A stretch of 14,620 nucleotides of DNA from assembly GCA_002304835.1 (NCBI GenBank), contig DBPK01000004.1, forward strand, positions 7,232-21,851. The letters run 5' to 3'. The DNA is from Firmicutes bacterium UBA1422 (GTDB lineage: Bacteria; Bacillota; Clostridia; Peptostreptococcales; Anaerovoracaceae). The translations under genes were made by a program, and so were the position numbers. The notes beneath the pieces were generated by a model. It made no database searches. It was not told the DNA's origin and saw only the letters and a list, made by a program, of their open reading frames with translations. Each line of letters opens with the position of its first letter. The stretch's first letter is position 1. Positions 1 through 8,200 of this stretch are shown one piece after another.

Positions 1-59
<59 letters not shown>

Positions 60-133
60 TAAAATTCCGGGATCTTCAGATCTTGAAATTGATTTTCTCA
101 GGGTTTATTTGAAAAAGTCCTGAGAAGAAAGTA

Positions 134-167
134 AAAACCGATGCATTGCATCGGTTTTACATTTTTT
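134..167. terminator. Bidirectional intrinsic terminator between tRNA-Cys and spoVG
   Basis: An 11-bp perfect stem (134-144 with 148-158) closes on a 3-nt loop. Its outer part is an A run pairing with a T run. On the plus strand it is followed after three bases by six Ts (162-167). On the minus strand the stem leads directly into five Ts (complement of 133-137). It therefore fits a terminator both for the tRNA transcript and for the convergent spoVG transcript. Confidence 0.8.
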
Positions 168-191
168 GAATAACAAATATAATTTCGCTTA

Positions 192-536
192 TCAGGCTTC
201 TGTATCTTCTTCAGGAGAAGCTGCCTCATCAGTAACCTCGGCTTCAGGCTCAGTAGATTCTGCAGCTTCGGATTCTTTCTCGGCCAGGACTTTTTCGTAT
301 TCGGCGAATATAGCATCTTTGATCTTGTTTCTTGTTTCTGATACAAGAGGATGTGCTATGTCTCTGAAATCGCCTTCCCCCATTTTGCGGCTTGGCATTG
401 CTATGAACAAGCCGTTCTGGCCATCAATGATTTTGATGTCATGTACAACGAACTCATCATCAAAAGTGATAGAAACTACAGCCTTCATTTTCCCTTCATC
501 ATTGATTTTGCGAACTCTTACATCGGTAATATTCAT
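192..536 (-). CDS. spoVG: SpoVG family RNA/DNA-binding regulator
   Basis: The 114-residue protein begins with the family's hallmark MNITDVRVRKI and contains VHDIKIIDG and GLFIAMPSRK around residues 32-52, followed by RDIAHPL. These are the conserved SpoVG core. The last ~30 residues are an acidic Glu/Ala-rich tail of the low-complexity type usual in the family. SpoVG proteins are small site-specific nucleic-acid-binding regulators found in sporulating and non-sporulating Bacillota, so the gene alone does not prove sporulation. It lies downstream of purR on the same strand, but its own sigma-A-like promoter sits in the gap. The ribosome binding site is GGGCGGTG, 7 nt before the ATG. The transcript ends at the 134-167 hairpin. 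Confidence 0.95.
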   Translation of the reverse strand: MNITDVRVRKINDEGKMKAVVSITFDDEFVVHDIKIIDGQNGLFIAMPSRKMGEGDFRDIAHPLVSETRNKIKDAIFAEYEKVLAEKESEAAESTEPEAEVTDEAASPEEDTEA

Positions 537-604
537 TTTTCGACACCGCCCTTTCGTGTGCTTAAATATATTGTCCCGTGCATCGTTTCAGATACACCAT
601 TCTC

Positions 605-633
605 ACTATACAACAAAAGGGAAAATTTTACAA
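605..633 (-). promoter_or_regulatory. Predicted sigma-A promoter of spoVG
   Basis: On the minus strand, TTGTAA (633-628) is followed by exactly 17 nt and then TATAGT (610-605). This places the start of transcription near 598 and gives a leader of about 60 nt before the spoVG ATG. In B. subtilis spoVG is transcribed from a sigma-H promoter. I see a GAAT (604-601) but no convincing sigma-H -35 at the right distance, so the sigma-A reading is preferred. Prediction from sequence only. Confidence 0.6.
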
Positions 634-641
634 GTAATTTT

Positions 642-1451
642 TCAAAAAATCTGACTATTCGGGAAAACCTCTATTTTGCCTGAATTTTCATCCACATCCC
701 CCAGATATACAAGGGGAGTATACTCGGATATTTTTTTGTTTTCCGGCTCTGTAGTGGCTATGGCAACTCCCGTCCCCACCACATGAGCATCGAATTCATC
801 CAACAGTTCCGCTATGCCTTTTATGCTGCCGCCGGCCCGCATGAAGTCGTCTATTATAAGGGCGTGGGATCCGGGGAGGGCGGCCCGCTTGGCCATGGAC
901 ATTTTTTGTATACGGCCCGTGGAACCGGAAAAATAATTTATGCTTATGGTGGGACCCTCGGAAATCTTGGTTTCTCTTCTTACGACCACTGCCGGGATAT
1001 TCAGCATCCAGGAGGTCATAAGTGCAAGAGGAATGCCTTTTGTCTCTATAGTAGCCACATATTCGGCGCCGGAACTCCTGAATCTACGGGCAAAGACCAG
1101 AGCCATTTTTTTTGTAAGAGATGCATTGAACATTATGTCGGAGGTGTATAAAAATCCGCCCCCAAGCATCCGTATAGGATCCTTTATGAGACCGCATAAT
1201 TCCTGCTGCAGAGCAAGGCACTGATCATCGTATATATGAGGTATGAAAATAACACCTCCTCTGGCACCGGGGATGGTTTCGATAAGGCCCAGTTCCATGC
1301 TGCGCACTATTTCTCTGGCGGATTTCAGATCTTCGCTTATACTGGATTTCGCAGCACCGAAAAGATCACAGAAATAGCTTAGACCAAAGGGCTTACTGGG
1401 AGAATCGGAAAGTATTTTTATTATGGCGCCGATGCGCTCGGTCCTTTTCAT
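642..1451 (-). CDS. purR: Purine operon repressor PurR
   Basis: This 269-residue protein matches the Bacillota PurR repressor, which is unrelated to E. coli PurR. Residues 1-72 are the winged-helix DNA-binding domain (MKRTERIGAIIKIL, then a helix around FGAAKSSISEDL). Residues ~75-269 are a type I phosphoribosyltransferase-like domain with the PRPP-binding loop LIIDDFMRAGGS at 198-209. In this family the PRTase fold is a sensor: PRPP binding relieves repression of purine synthesis and salvage genes. The ATG at 1451-1449 has a strong AAAGGAGTG site 5 nt upstream. The upstream region has PurBox-like half sites, suggesting autoregulation. It is transcribed away from murC and towards spoVG. The gene order purR then spoVG is as in B. 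subtilis, but yabJ is missing between them. Confidence 0.95.
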   Translation of the reverse strand: MKRTERIGAIIKILSDSPSKPFGLSYFCDLFGAAKSSISEDLKSAREIVRSMELGLIETIPGARGGVIFIPHIYDDQCLALQQELCGLIKDPIRMLGGGFLYTSDIMFNASLTKKMALVFARRFRSSGAEYVATIETKGIPLALMTSWMLNIPAVVVRRETKISEGPTISINYFSGSTGRIQKMSMAKRAALPGSHALIIDDFMRAGGSIKGIAELLDEFDAHVVGTGVAIATTEPENKKISEYTPLVYLGDVDENSGKIEVFPNSQIF

Positions 1452-1460
1452 TATTCACTC

Positions 1461-1505
1461 CTTTACGAACAATAAATGAAAGATATTATGATATTATTCG
1501 TTTTA
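1461..1505. promoter_or_regulatory. Candidate PurR operator (two PurBox-like inverted half sites)
   Basis: ACGAACAAT at 1465-1473 faces ATTATTCGT at 1493-1501, an inverted repeat with one mismatch. Each half resembles the B. subtilis PurBox consensus AWWWCCGAACWWT, with 11/13 and 10/13 matches by my count. The CGAA cores are in the expected inverted orientation, but 27 bp separates them instead of the 16-17 bp I recall for B. subtilis. One half overlaps the purR -10 and the other lies just upstream of the ribosome binding site, so binding would block purR expression. Inference only. Confidence 0.4.
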
Positions 1506-1519
1506 CATATTTTTGTCAA
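1491..1519 (-). promoter_or_regulatory. Predicted sigma-A promoter of purR
   Basis: On the minus strand a perfect -35 TTGACA (1519-1514) is separated by 17 nt from a -10 TAATAT (1496-1491). Transcription would start near 1484, about 33 nt before the purR ATG. The -10 is overlapped by one of the two PurBox-like half sites. Confidence 0.75.
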
Positions 1520-1524
1520 ATACA

Positions 1525-1553
1525 TACATAAAAACAGCAAAGTATGTTATAAT
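1525..1553 (+). promoter_or_regulatory. Predicted promoter of the murC operon (extended -10)
   Basis: A consensus TATAAT at 1548-1553 is preceded by TG at 1545-1546, giving an extended -10. The hexamer at the correct 17-nt distance (TACATA, 1525-1530) is a poor -35, as expected for an extended -10 promoter. Transcription would start near 1560, followed by GGAGG at 1571-1575 and the murC ATG at 1583. Confidence 0.6.
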
Positions 1554-1582
1554 CTTGGCAGAAAAACATCGGAGGATTTTTA

Positions 1583-2992
1583 ATGATCGACTTGGCAAAT
1601 GTTAAACAAGTGCACTGCATTGGGATAGGCGGAGTAGGCCTTTCGGCAATAGCAGGTATTTTATTGTCTGAAGGATATATTGTGACCGGTTCTGACATGA
1701 ACCAGAACGATAAAACAGAGCAGCTCATAGATGCAGGAGCGAATATTTTTCTGGGGCACAGAGCCAAAAATGTGGAAGGAGCAGATATAATTGTCTACTC
1801 TGCGGCTGTCACAAAGGACAACCCTGAAATGCTCAGGGGCAGGGAACTGGGCATCCCTTGCGTTTCCAGGGCACAGATGCTGGGACATCTGATGAAGGGC
1901 TGCAGAAACAGCATAGCTGTTGCCGGTACCCACGGCAAGACCACCACCACTTCCATGATATCCCTTATACTTGAAAATGCAAAAAAAGACCCCACCATAC
2001 TTGTTGGGGGCAATCTTTCTGAGATCGGCGGCAATGTAAAGGTGGGCAAAAGTCAGTTTTTCATCACGGAAGCCTGTGAATATATGGACAGTTTTCTGGA
2101 ACTCAAACCCAGGATAGAGATAATACTTAATATAGATTCGGACCATCTTGATTATTTCAAAGATATCGAGCATATAGCCAGTTCTTTTGAGAAATTTGCG
2201 ACTTTGGTGCCGGAAGACGGGATGATTTTCGCATATGATGCCAACCCCTTTGTCAACAGAATAATACAGGATCTTCCCAATGTAATAACCTTTGGATTCA
2301 ATGACAAGTGTGACTATTATGCAGAGGAGATAGAGTTCAATGCCGATGGGATGCCTGCATTCCAAATATCAAGTAAAGGCAAAAAACTATGTAAACTGCA
2401 ACTTTCCATACCCGGAGAGCATAACATCCTCAATGCGCTGGTGGCAACGGCATGCTGCAGTGTTTTGGGTATAGATATCAATAATATAAAGGAGACCCTC
2501 GAAAAGTACAAGGGGACCCAGAGGAGATTTGATGTTCTGGGTGAGACTCAGTCGGGAATAAGGATCGTTGATGACTATGCCCATCATCCCGCAGAAATAA
2601 GAGCCACCATAGAAGCTGCCATTAATACGCCCCACAAAAACATCTGGTGTCTTTTCCAGCCTCACACATATACCAGGACTCTGGCACTTTTTGACGAGTT
2701 TCCGGCTTCCTTCGAAAAGGCGGATAAGGTGGTGCTGGCAGAGATATATGCCGCCAGAGAAAAAAATGTTTATCAAATAAGCTCAAAGGATCTGATGGCT
2801 GAAATCAAAAAATCATATCCCGAAAAAGAAGTTTACTATTTCGGCAGTCTTGAAGAGATCGCCAGTTTCGTATATAACAATGCTCAGCAGGGAGACCTGA
2901 TAATAACCATGGGCGCCGGGGACATCTACAAGGCGGGAGAAATGATACTACAAAAGGATGCAGTTACCGGCAGGGGAGAAAAAATATCATGA
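1583..2992 (+). CDS. murC: UDP-N-acetylmuramate-L-alanine ligase MurC
   Basis: MurC adds L-alanine to UDP-N-acetylmuramate with ATP hydrolysis, the first step of the peptidoglycan stem peptide, in the cytoplasm. The 469-residue sequence has the N-terminal Rossmann motif GIGGVGLSAIAG (14-25), the ATP-binding loop GTHGKTTTT (115-123), a central ligase domain including NIDSDHLDYF, and the C-terminal signature DDYAHHPAEIRA near residue 330. Length is normal for the family. The ATG is preceded by GGAGG with 7-nt spacing. It is the first gene of the long plus-strand cluster and its stop overlaps the next start as ATGA. Its C-terminal tail after the GAGDIYKAGE motif is slightly extended. Confidence 0.97.
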   Translation: MIDLANVKQVHCIGIGGVGLSAIAGILLSEGYIVTGSDMNQNDKTEQLIDAGANIFLGHRAKNVEGADIIVYSAAVTKDNPEMLRGRELGIPCVSRAQMLGHLMKGCRNSIAVAGTHGKTTTTSMISLILENAKKDPTILVGGNLSEIGGNVKVGKSQFFITEACEYMDSFLELKPRIEIILNIDSDHLDYFKDIEHIASSFEKFATLVPEDGMIFAYDANPFVNRIIQDLPNVITFGFNDKCDYYAEEIEFNADGMPAFQISSKGKKLCKLQLSIPGEHNILNALVATACCSVLGIDINNIKETLEKYKGTQRRFDVLGETQSGIRIVDDYAHHPAEIRATIEAAINTPHKNIWCLFQPHTYTRTLALFDEFPASFEKADKVVLAEIYAAREKNVYQISSKDLMAEIKKSYPEKEVYYFGSLEEIASFVYNNAQQGDLIITMGAGDIYKAGEMILQKDAVTGRGEKIS

Positions 2993-3684
2993 ATTTTGAA
3001 GAATACGAAAAACAGGAAAAAGAACGCATAGAGAAGAACCTCTTGTTTGCAGAACAGGGAGTGCGTTTCATAGATATAAAACAGGTATATATAGAAGGAA
3101 ATGAAGTGGATATAAAAAAGGGCACGGTCCTTTATCCCGGAGTCATACTTGAAGGCAAGGTAAAGATAGGGCAGGACTGTATCATAGGACCGGCCACCAG
3201 GATCACCGAGTCCGAAATAGGAGACAGGACACATATACAGAATTCTGTAATTATCCAAAGCAGGATAGGCACAGAAACAAAAATAGGTCCTTTCGCCTAC
3301 CTGAGGCCCGGAAGTGATGTGGGCAGTGGTTGCAGAGTAGGTGATTTTGTTGAAATAAAAAATTCTGTTTTAGGAGATGGCAGTAAAGCATCCCATCTTT
3401 CTTATATCGGAGATTCGGATATAGGAAAGGATGTCAATATCGGATGCGGTGTGGTTTTTGTAAACTATGACGGCAGCAAGAAATACAGATCAAAGGTGGG
3501 AGACGGAGCCTTTATAGGCTGCAATGCAAATCTTGTTTCCCCCGTTACTCTGGAAGAGGGATCATACATAGCCGCAGGGAGCACGGTCACAAAGGATGTA
3601 CCCCCGGGCGCTCTTTATGTTGAAAGAAGCAAAGGAAGAGTGCTGGAAGGCTGGGTAGAAAAAAGAGGCATTCTCAAAAAATGA
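2989..3684 (+). CDS. glmU: GlmU C-terminal acetyltransferase domain protein (no uridyltransferase domain)
   Basis: This 231-residue protein corresponds to the second half of bifunctional GlmU (about 456 residues). Residues 1-25 resemble the long helical arm that links the two GlmU domains. Residues ~27-220 form a left-handed beta helix with hexapeptide repeats (VLYPGVILEGKVKIGQDC and onward). Residues expected for glucosamine-1-phosphate N-acetyltransferase activity are present: RPGS (106-109), VEIK with Lys124, SHLSY with His136 and Tyr139, and NYDG (159-162). The N-terminal GlcNAc-1-phosphate uridyltransferase domain is absent. The start is clean: ATGA overlap with murC and AGGGGAG about 10 nt upstream, and murC directly precedes it, so no decayed half is visible. 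It likely makes GlcNAc-1-phosphate from acetyl-CoA; uridylation must come from a gene elsewhere. It occupies the usual glmU position before prs. Confidence 0.9.
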   Translation: MNFEEYEKQEKERIEKNLLFAEQGVRFIDIKQVYIEGNEVDIKKGTVLYPGVILEGKVKIGQDCIIGPATRITESEIGDRTHIQNSVIIQSRIGTETKIGPFAYLRPGSDVGSGCRVGDFVEIKNSVLGDGSKASHLSYIGDSDIGKDVNIGCGVVFVNYDGSKKYRSKVGDGAFIGCNANLVSPVTLEEGSYIAAGSTVTKDVPPGALYVERSKGRVLEGWVEKRGILKK

Positions 3685-3703
3685 AAGTAGAGGTATGATA
3701 GTG

Positions 3704-4654
3704 ATGAAAAATGCAGGGTTTTCGGATTTTAAAGTATTTGCTGGGAATTCACATCTTGAATTGGCTGATGAGATAACTTCCATAATGGGCAAACCACTGG
3801 GGAAAGCCAATGTGACAAAATTCAGTGACGGTGAGATATCGGTAAATCTGTGGGAAACCGTGAGAGGTGTGGATTGCTACATAATACAGTCCACATGCCA
3901 TCCCGTAAATGATAACCTTATGGAGCTTATCATAATGATGGATGCCATGAAAAGAGCCTCGGCAGGCAGGATAAATGCTGTTGTGCCCTATTACGGATAT
4001 GCAAGACAGGACAGAAAAGCAAAGGCACGAGATCCCATAACGGCAAAAGTAGTGGCAGATCTCCTTGTGACTGCCGGTGCTGACAGGGTAATAACAATGG
4101 ACCTTCATGCCGCACAGATACAGGGGTATTTCAATATCCCCGTGGATCATCTGATAGGACTTCCCATCCTGGTTAAATACTTTGTCAAAAAAAATATAAA
4201 AGACCTTGTTATTGTTTCTCCCGATCACGGTTCTGTTACCAGGGCCAGGAGCATGGCAGAACCCCTTGATGCACCCATAGCCATAGTTGACAAGAGAAGA
4301 CCCGAGCCCAACAAAAGTGAAATAATGAATATAATAGGAGACATAAAAGATAAAAACTGTGTTGTCGTGGATGATATGATAGATACAGCCGGGACCATAT
4401 GCAATGCAGGTAAAGCACTTATGGAGATGGGAGCAAAAAGTGTGTCCGCATGCGCGACCCATCCGGTGCTTTCCGGGCCCGCCATCGAAAGGCTGGATGC
4501 TTCCGAATTCGATGAGGTGGTATTGCTGAACACGATACCCATGACAGACGAAAAAAAGCACAAGAAATTCAAGATTCTTTCCGTTGCACCGCTGTTTGCG
4601 GAATCCATGATGAGAATACATACAAATGATTCAATAAGCAAACTTTTCGATTGA
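3704..4654 (+). CDS. prs: Ribose-phosphate pyrophosphokinase (PRPP synthetase)
   Basis: Prs transfers pyrophosphate from ATP to ribose-5-phosphate to make PRPP for purine, pyrimidine, histidine, tryptophan and NAD synthesis. The class I motifs are all visible: the flexible loop RQDRKAKARDPI (about 101-112), the metal-binding DLHAAQIQGYF (133-143), and the PRPP-binding VVVDDMIDTAGT (220-231). I chose ATG 3704 (316 residues) because the GAGG at 3690-3693 lies only 1 nt before the ATG at 3695, but 10 nt before 3704. GTG 3701 is also possible. PRPP made here is the effector read by PurR, encoded nearby. It follows glmU after 19 nt, the same pairing as in B. subtilis. Confidence 0.97.
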   Translation: MKNAGFSDFKVFAGNSHLELADEITSIMGKPLGKANVTKFSDGEISVNLWETVRGVDCYIIQSTCHPVNDNLMELIIMMDAMKRASAGRINAVVPYYGYARQDRKAKARDPITAKVVADLLVTAGADRVITMDLHAAQIQGYFNIPVDHLIGLPILVKYFVKKNIKDLVIVSPDHGSVTRARSMAEPLDAPIAIVDKRRPEPNKSEIMNIIGDIKDKNCVVVDDMIDTAGTICNAGKALMEMGAKSVSACATHPVLSGPAIERLDASEFDEVVLLNTIPMTDEKKHKKFKILSVAPLFAESMMRIHTNDSISKLFD

Positions 4655-4668
4655 AAGAAGGACAAAAA

Positions 4669-5253
4669 ATGTTTATTGTTGTAGGCCTGGGAAACCCCGG
4701 CAGAAAATACGCAAAAACAAGACATAATATGGGGTTTATTGCCGCTGATGAGCTTGCCCAAAAGCTTGACATCAAAATCAATAAAATCAAACACAAATCT
4801 TTGGTCGGCGAGGGATATCTTGCCGGCCAAAAAGTTTTGCTGGTAAAACCCCAGACATATATGAATCTCAGCGGTGAAGCTGTGAGAGAGATAATGCACT
4901 ATTACAGGGTGGAATCGGAGAAGATCCTTTTGATATACGATGATGTAGATATAGAAACAGGCAGGATAAGGATAAGAAAAAAAGGAGGAGCCGGGACCCA
5001 TAACGGTATGAAATCAGTTGTTGCCGCCATGGGGACAGAGGAATTCCCAAGGATAAGGATAGGTATCGGCGGAGACATAAAGATGCACCTGATGGATTTT
5101 GTTACAGGGGGCATGAACAAAAAAGAAAAGGAGACACTGAAGGAAGCAGTGATTACCGCCGCCGAAGCAGCGGAATGCATAATAGAAAAAGGCATAGATG
5201 CAGCCATGAACCGTTATAACAGCAGGGTGAGCGAGAAAGAAGAATGGGAATAG
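4669..5253 (+). CDS. pth: Peptidyl-tRNA hydrolase Pth
   Basis: Pth cleaves the ester bond of peptidyl-tRNAs released from stalled ribosomes and recycles the tRNA. From ATG 4669 the protein has 194 residues and begins MFIVVGLGNPG. Residues matching the known catalytic and substrate-binding set are Asn9, His19 (RHNMGF), Asn66 (TYMNLSG), Asp91 (YDDVD) and Asn112 (GTHNGM). I chose this start over the in-frame TTG at 4651 because GAAGGA (4657-4662) sits 6 nt upstream and homologues begin at this motif. It follows prs by 14 nt; the ctc gene present here in B. subtilis is missing. Its end overlaps the mfd start by 10 nt. Confidence 0.97.
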   Translation: MFIVVGLGNPGRKYAKTRHNMGFIAADELAQKLDIKINKIKHKSLVGEGYLAGQKVLLVKPQTYMNLSGEAVREIMHYYRVESEKILLIYDDVDIETGRIRIRKKGGAGTHNGMKSVVAAMGTEEFPRIRIGIGGDIKMHLMDFVTGGMNKKEKETLKEAVITAAEAAECIIEKGIDAAMNRYNSRVSEKEEWE

Positions 5254-8200
5254 TAAGTATAACCGGTATATCGGACAGCAGAGTCGCTGCTGTCTGTGCC
5301 GACATAATAAAAAAAGCGGGCGGCCAGTTCCTTATAGTGGTACCTAATTTCGTCAGAGCCGGTAAACTGGCTTCTGACCTTTCTTTTTTCACGGATGAAA
5401 AAATCTGTGTGATGCCTTCAGATGAAGAGACCTTTGTGAACTACGAAGCAAAAAACAAGGATGCTCTTATCGAAAGACTGAACATCTTGAAAACTTTAGC
5501 GGAAGGACAAAGATGTATAGTTGTAGCTCCTGTGAACCAGGTCATAAAGAAACTGCCTCCCCATGACATATTCCTTAAAAGTGTTTCAGTGCTTAAGACC
5601 GGAGAAACCATGGATGTGCACCTTTTGGAAGAAAGACTGACGGAAACCGGCTATGAAAGAGTACCGATGGTATATGCCAAAGGGCAGTACAGCAAACGGG
5701 GAGGCATAGTGGATATTTTTGCCCCATATAATGAACTTCCATACAGACTTGATTTTTTTGATGATGAAATAGAATCCATAAGGCTGTTTGATCCCGAGAG
5801 CCAGAGATCCCTGAAAAAAATAGATATGGTGAGCCTTTATCCGGCTCGGCAGATAGTGGGAGGCCCTTCAATATATGATGATGCTCTCCGTAAAATAGAA
5901 AAAAACTATGCTGACATGGATGAAAGAAGAGAACAACTCAAGGAAGCTGTGATCACAAGAACAAATATGCAGCATCTTGAAAACTATATAGATTATTTCT
6001 ACAAGTCTCCCGAATACATATGGGATTACATGGAAAAAGGCACCGTGATAATAGATGATCCGTCAAAGGCAATGGAAAAAGCCGAAGCAAAAGCAAAAGA
6101 GTTCAGAGACGATTTTGGAGTGTTACTTGAAAAAGGTGTGGTGTCAAAGGCTGACAGGAAATATCTTCCCGCAGTATCCGACTATCTGAAGCTTTATAGC
6201 CGGGAAAAAGTGTTTTTCATGATGCCCTTTGCAAAGGTCGTAAAAGGGGTAGAAACTTATGAAGAAACATATAACATAAAAAGCCGTCAGAGTATGTCTT
6301 TCAACGGTAAGATGGACATCCTGGAGAGAGAACTCAATATGCTCGTTGAAGATGGGTACAAAGTGACTTTGGTCCTTGGTACTTTGGAACGTCTTGCCAA
6401 TATGAAGGATTTTCTTGATCGCTGCGGTCTTGGGGAAAGAGTATGGCTCAAAAGCGGTATGCTTTCGGAAGGCATGGTTTTTCCTGAAGAAAAAAAATGC
6501 ATCATAACCGACGGGGATATATTCGGCATCAGGAAGTATTCTTCAAAAAGACGGAGACGGCATACGGGCGGGGAGCCCATAAAAAGCTTTTCTGATATCA
6601 GCAAGGGCGATTATGTGGTACATGACAGCCACGGGATAGGGAGATTCATCGGCATACAGCAGCTAAATGTAAGGGGTATAAAAAAAGACTATTTCAAAAT
6701 AGAATATGCCGGCAAGGATATGCTTTATGTCCCTGTGGAGCAGATGGATATAGTTCAGAAATATGCCGGTGCCGATGCAAAAGTCCCCAGGATAAATAAG
6801 CTGGCAGGAAAAGAATGGCAGAATGTCAAGTCAGGGGCAAAGGCAGCAGTTGCAGGAATGGCCAGAGAATTGCTGGAGACATCTGCAGCAAGGAAAGAAC
6901 AGGGAGGGTACGCTTTTGGCAGGGATACCATCTGGCAGAAGGAATTCGAAGAGAGTTTTCCCTATGAGGAGACACCCGATCAACTGCGTTGCATTGAAGA
7001 AATAAAAGCAGACATGGAAAAGCCGGTGGCCATGGACAGGCTTCTTTGCGGAGATGTGGGATACGGCAAGACAGAGGTGGCTGCAAGGGCAATGTTCAAA
7101 TGTGTGGCTGAAGGAAAACAGGCAGTAGTTCTGGTGCCCACCACCATACTGGCAAGTCAGCATTATCACACATTAAAAGACCGTTTCGAGAAATTTCCCT
7201 TTTCCGTTGAAATGCTTTCAAGATTCAGAACAGATGCTCAGCAGAAAAAAATACTGCGTGATGCACAAAAGGGAATGGTAGACGTGATAATAGGAACTCA
7301 CCGACTTCTTTCCGGGGATGTCAGATTCAAGGACCTGGGCTTGCTTGTGATAGATGAAGAGCAGCGTTTCGGGGTCAGGCACAAAGAAGCCATAAAAAAA
7401 CTCAGAAAGAATGTGGATGTTCTCACCCTTTCAGCCACACCGATACCAAGGACCCTGCATATGTCTCTTATGGGCATGAGGGACATGAGCCTGATCGAAG
7501 AACCACCTGAAGACAGATACCCCGTACAGACCTATGTGACTGAACAGGAGGACTATATAATAAAGGAGGCCATCCAAAGAGAACTGGAAAGGGGAGGGCA
7601 GGTATATGTGATCTATAATCGGGTGAGTGGCATATATAAGACTGCAGATATGATAGACAGACTGGTGCCCGGAAGGAAAATATCTGTGGGGCACGGACGA
7701 ATGGATGAGACAGCCCTTGAAGATGTGATGCTGGAATTCATCGCCGGAGGTTCTGAAATACTTGTTGCCACCACCATTATAGAGTCGGGAATAGATATAC
7801 AAAATGTCAATACCGTTATCGTCCTTGATGCAGATAAATACGGACTTTCACAGCTTTATCAATTAAGAGGCAGAGTGGGCAGAGGCAACAGACTGGCATA
7901 CGCATATCTTATGCACAAAAAGAACAAGATACTTTCTGAGAACGCGGACAAAAGATTAAGAGCCATCAAGGATTTCACTGAATTCGGAGCCGGATTCAAA
8001 ATAGCAATGAGGGATCTGGAGATAAGAGGAGCGGGAAACCTGCTTGGCTCAAAACAGCACGGTCATATGATCAATGTGGGATATGAGATGTATCTTAGAC
8101 TTCTGGCAGAAGCCGTAAAAGCTCTTGGAGGAGAAACGGGCATGCCGGAGAAAGAAGAAGCTTTGGTTGAACTTTCTGTTGAAGCGGTAATACCTCAGAC

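Noticed and set aside
95..126. 8-bp inverted repeat (TTCTCAGG / CCTGAGAA) after the tRNA
   Set aside because: The loop is 16 nt and no T run follows; the stronger hairpin at 134-158 explains termination. It might be part of the tRNA trailer, but I cannot support a function.
562..600. 12-codon open frame in the spoVG leader, minus strand
   Set aside because: The ATG lies at or just upstream of the predicted transcript start, there is no RBS, and a frame this short is expected by chance.
595..625. Possible sigma-H promoter for spoVG
   Set aside because: A GAAT is present but no AGGA-type -35 at the right distance; the TTGTAA-17-TATAGT sigma-A match is much better.
1661..2365. Long minus-strand open frame (234 codons) inside murC
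   Set aside because: Antisense to a well-supported MurC; its translation has no recognisable motif, is rich in Cys, Tyr and His, and has no RBS. A shadow frame.
3749..4621. Minus-strand open frame of 290 codons opposite prs
   Set aside because: Full overlap with the conserved prs gene and odd composition (Gly, His, Cys, Tyr rich) typical of a complementary frame.
4225..5001. Minus-strand open frame of 258 codons opposite prs/pth
   Set aside because: Spans two real genes and their junction, with no motif or RBS; a coincidence of stop-poor antisense sequence.
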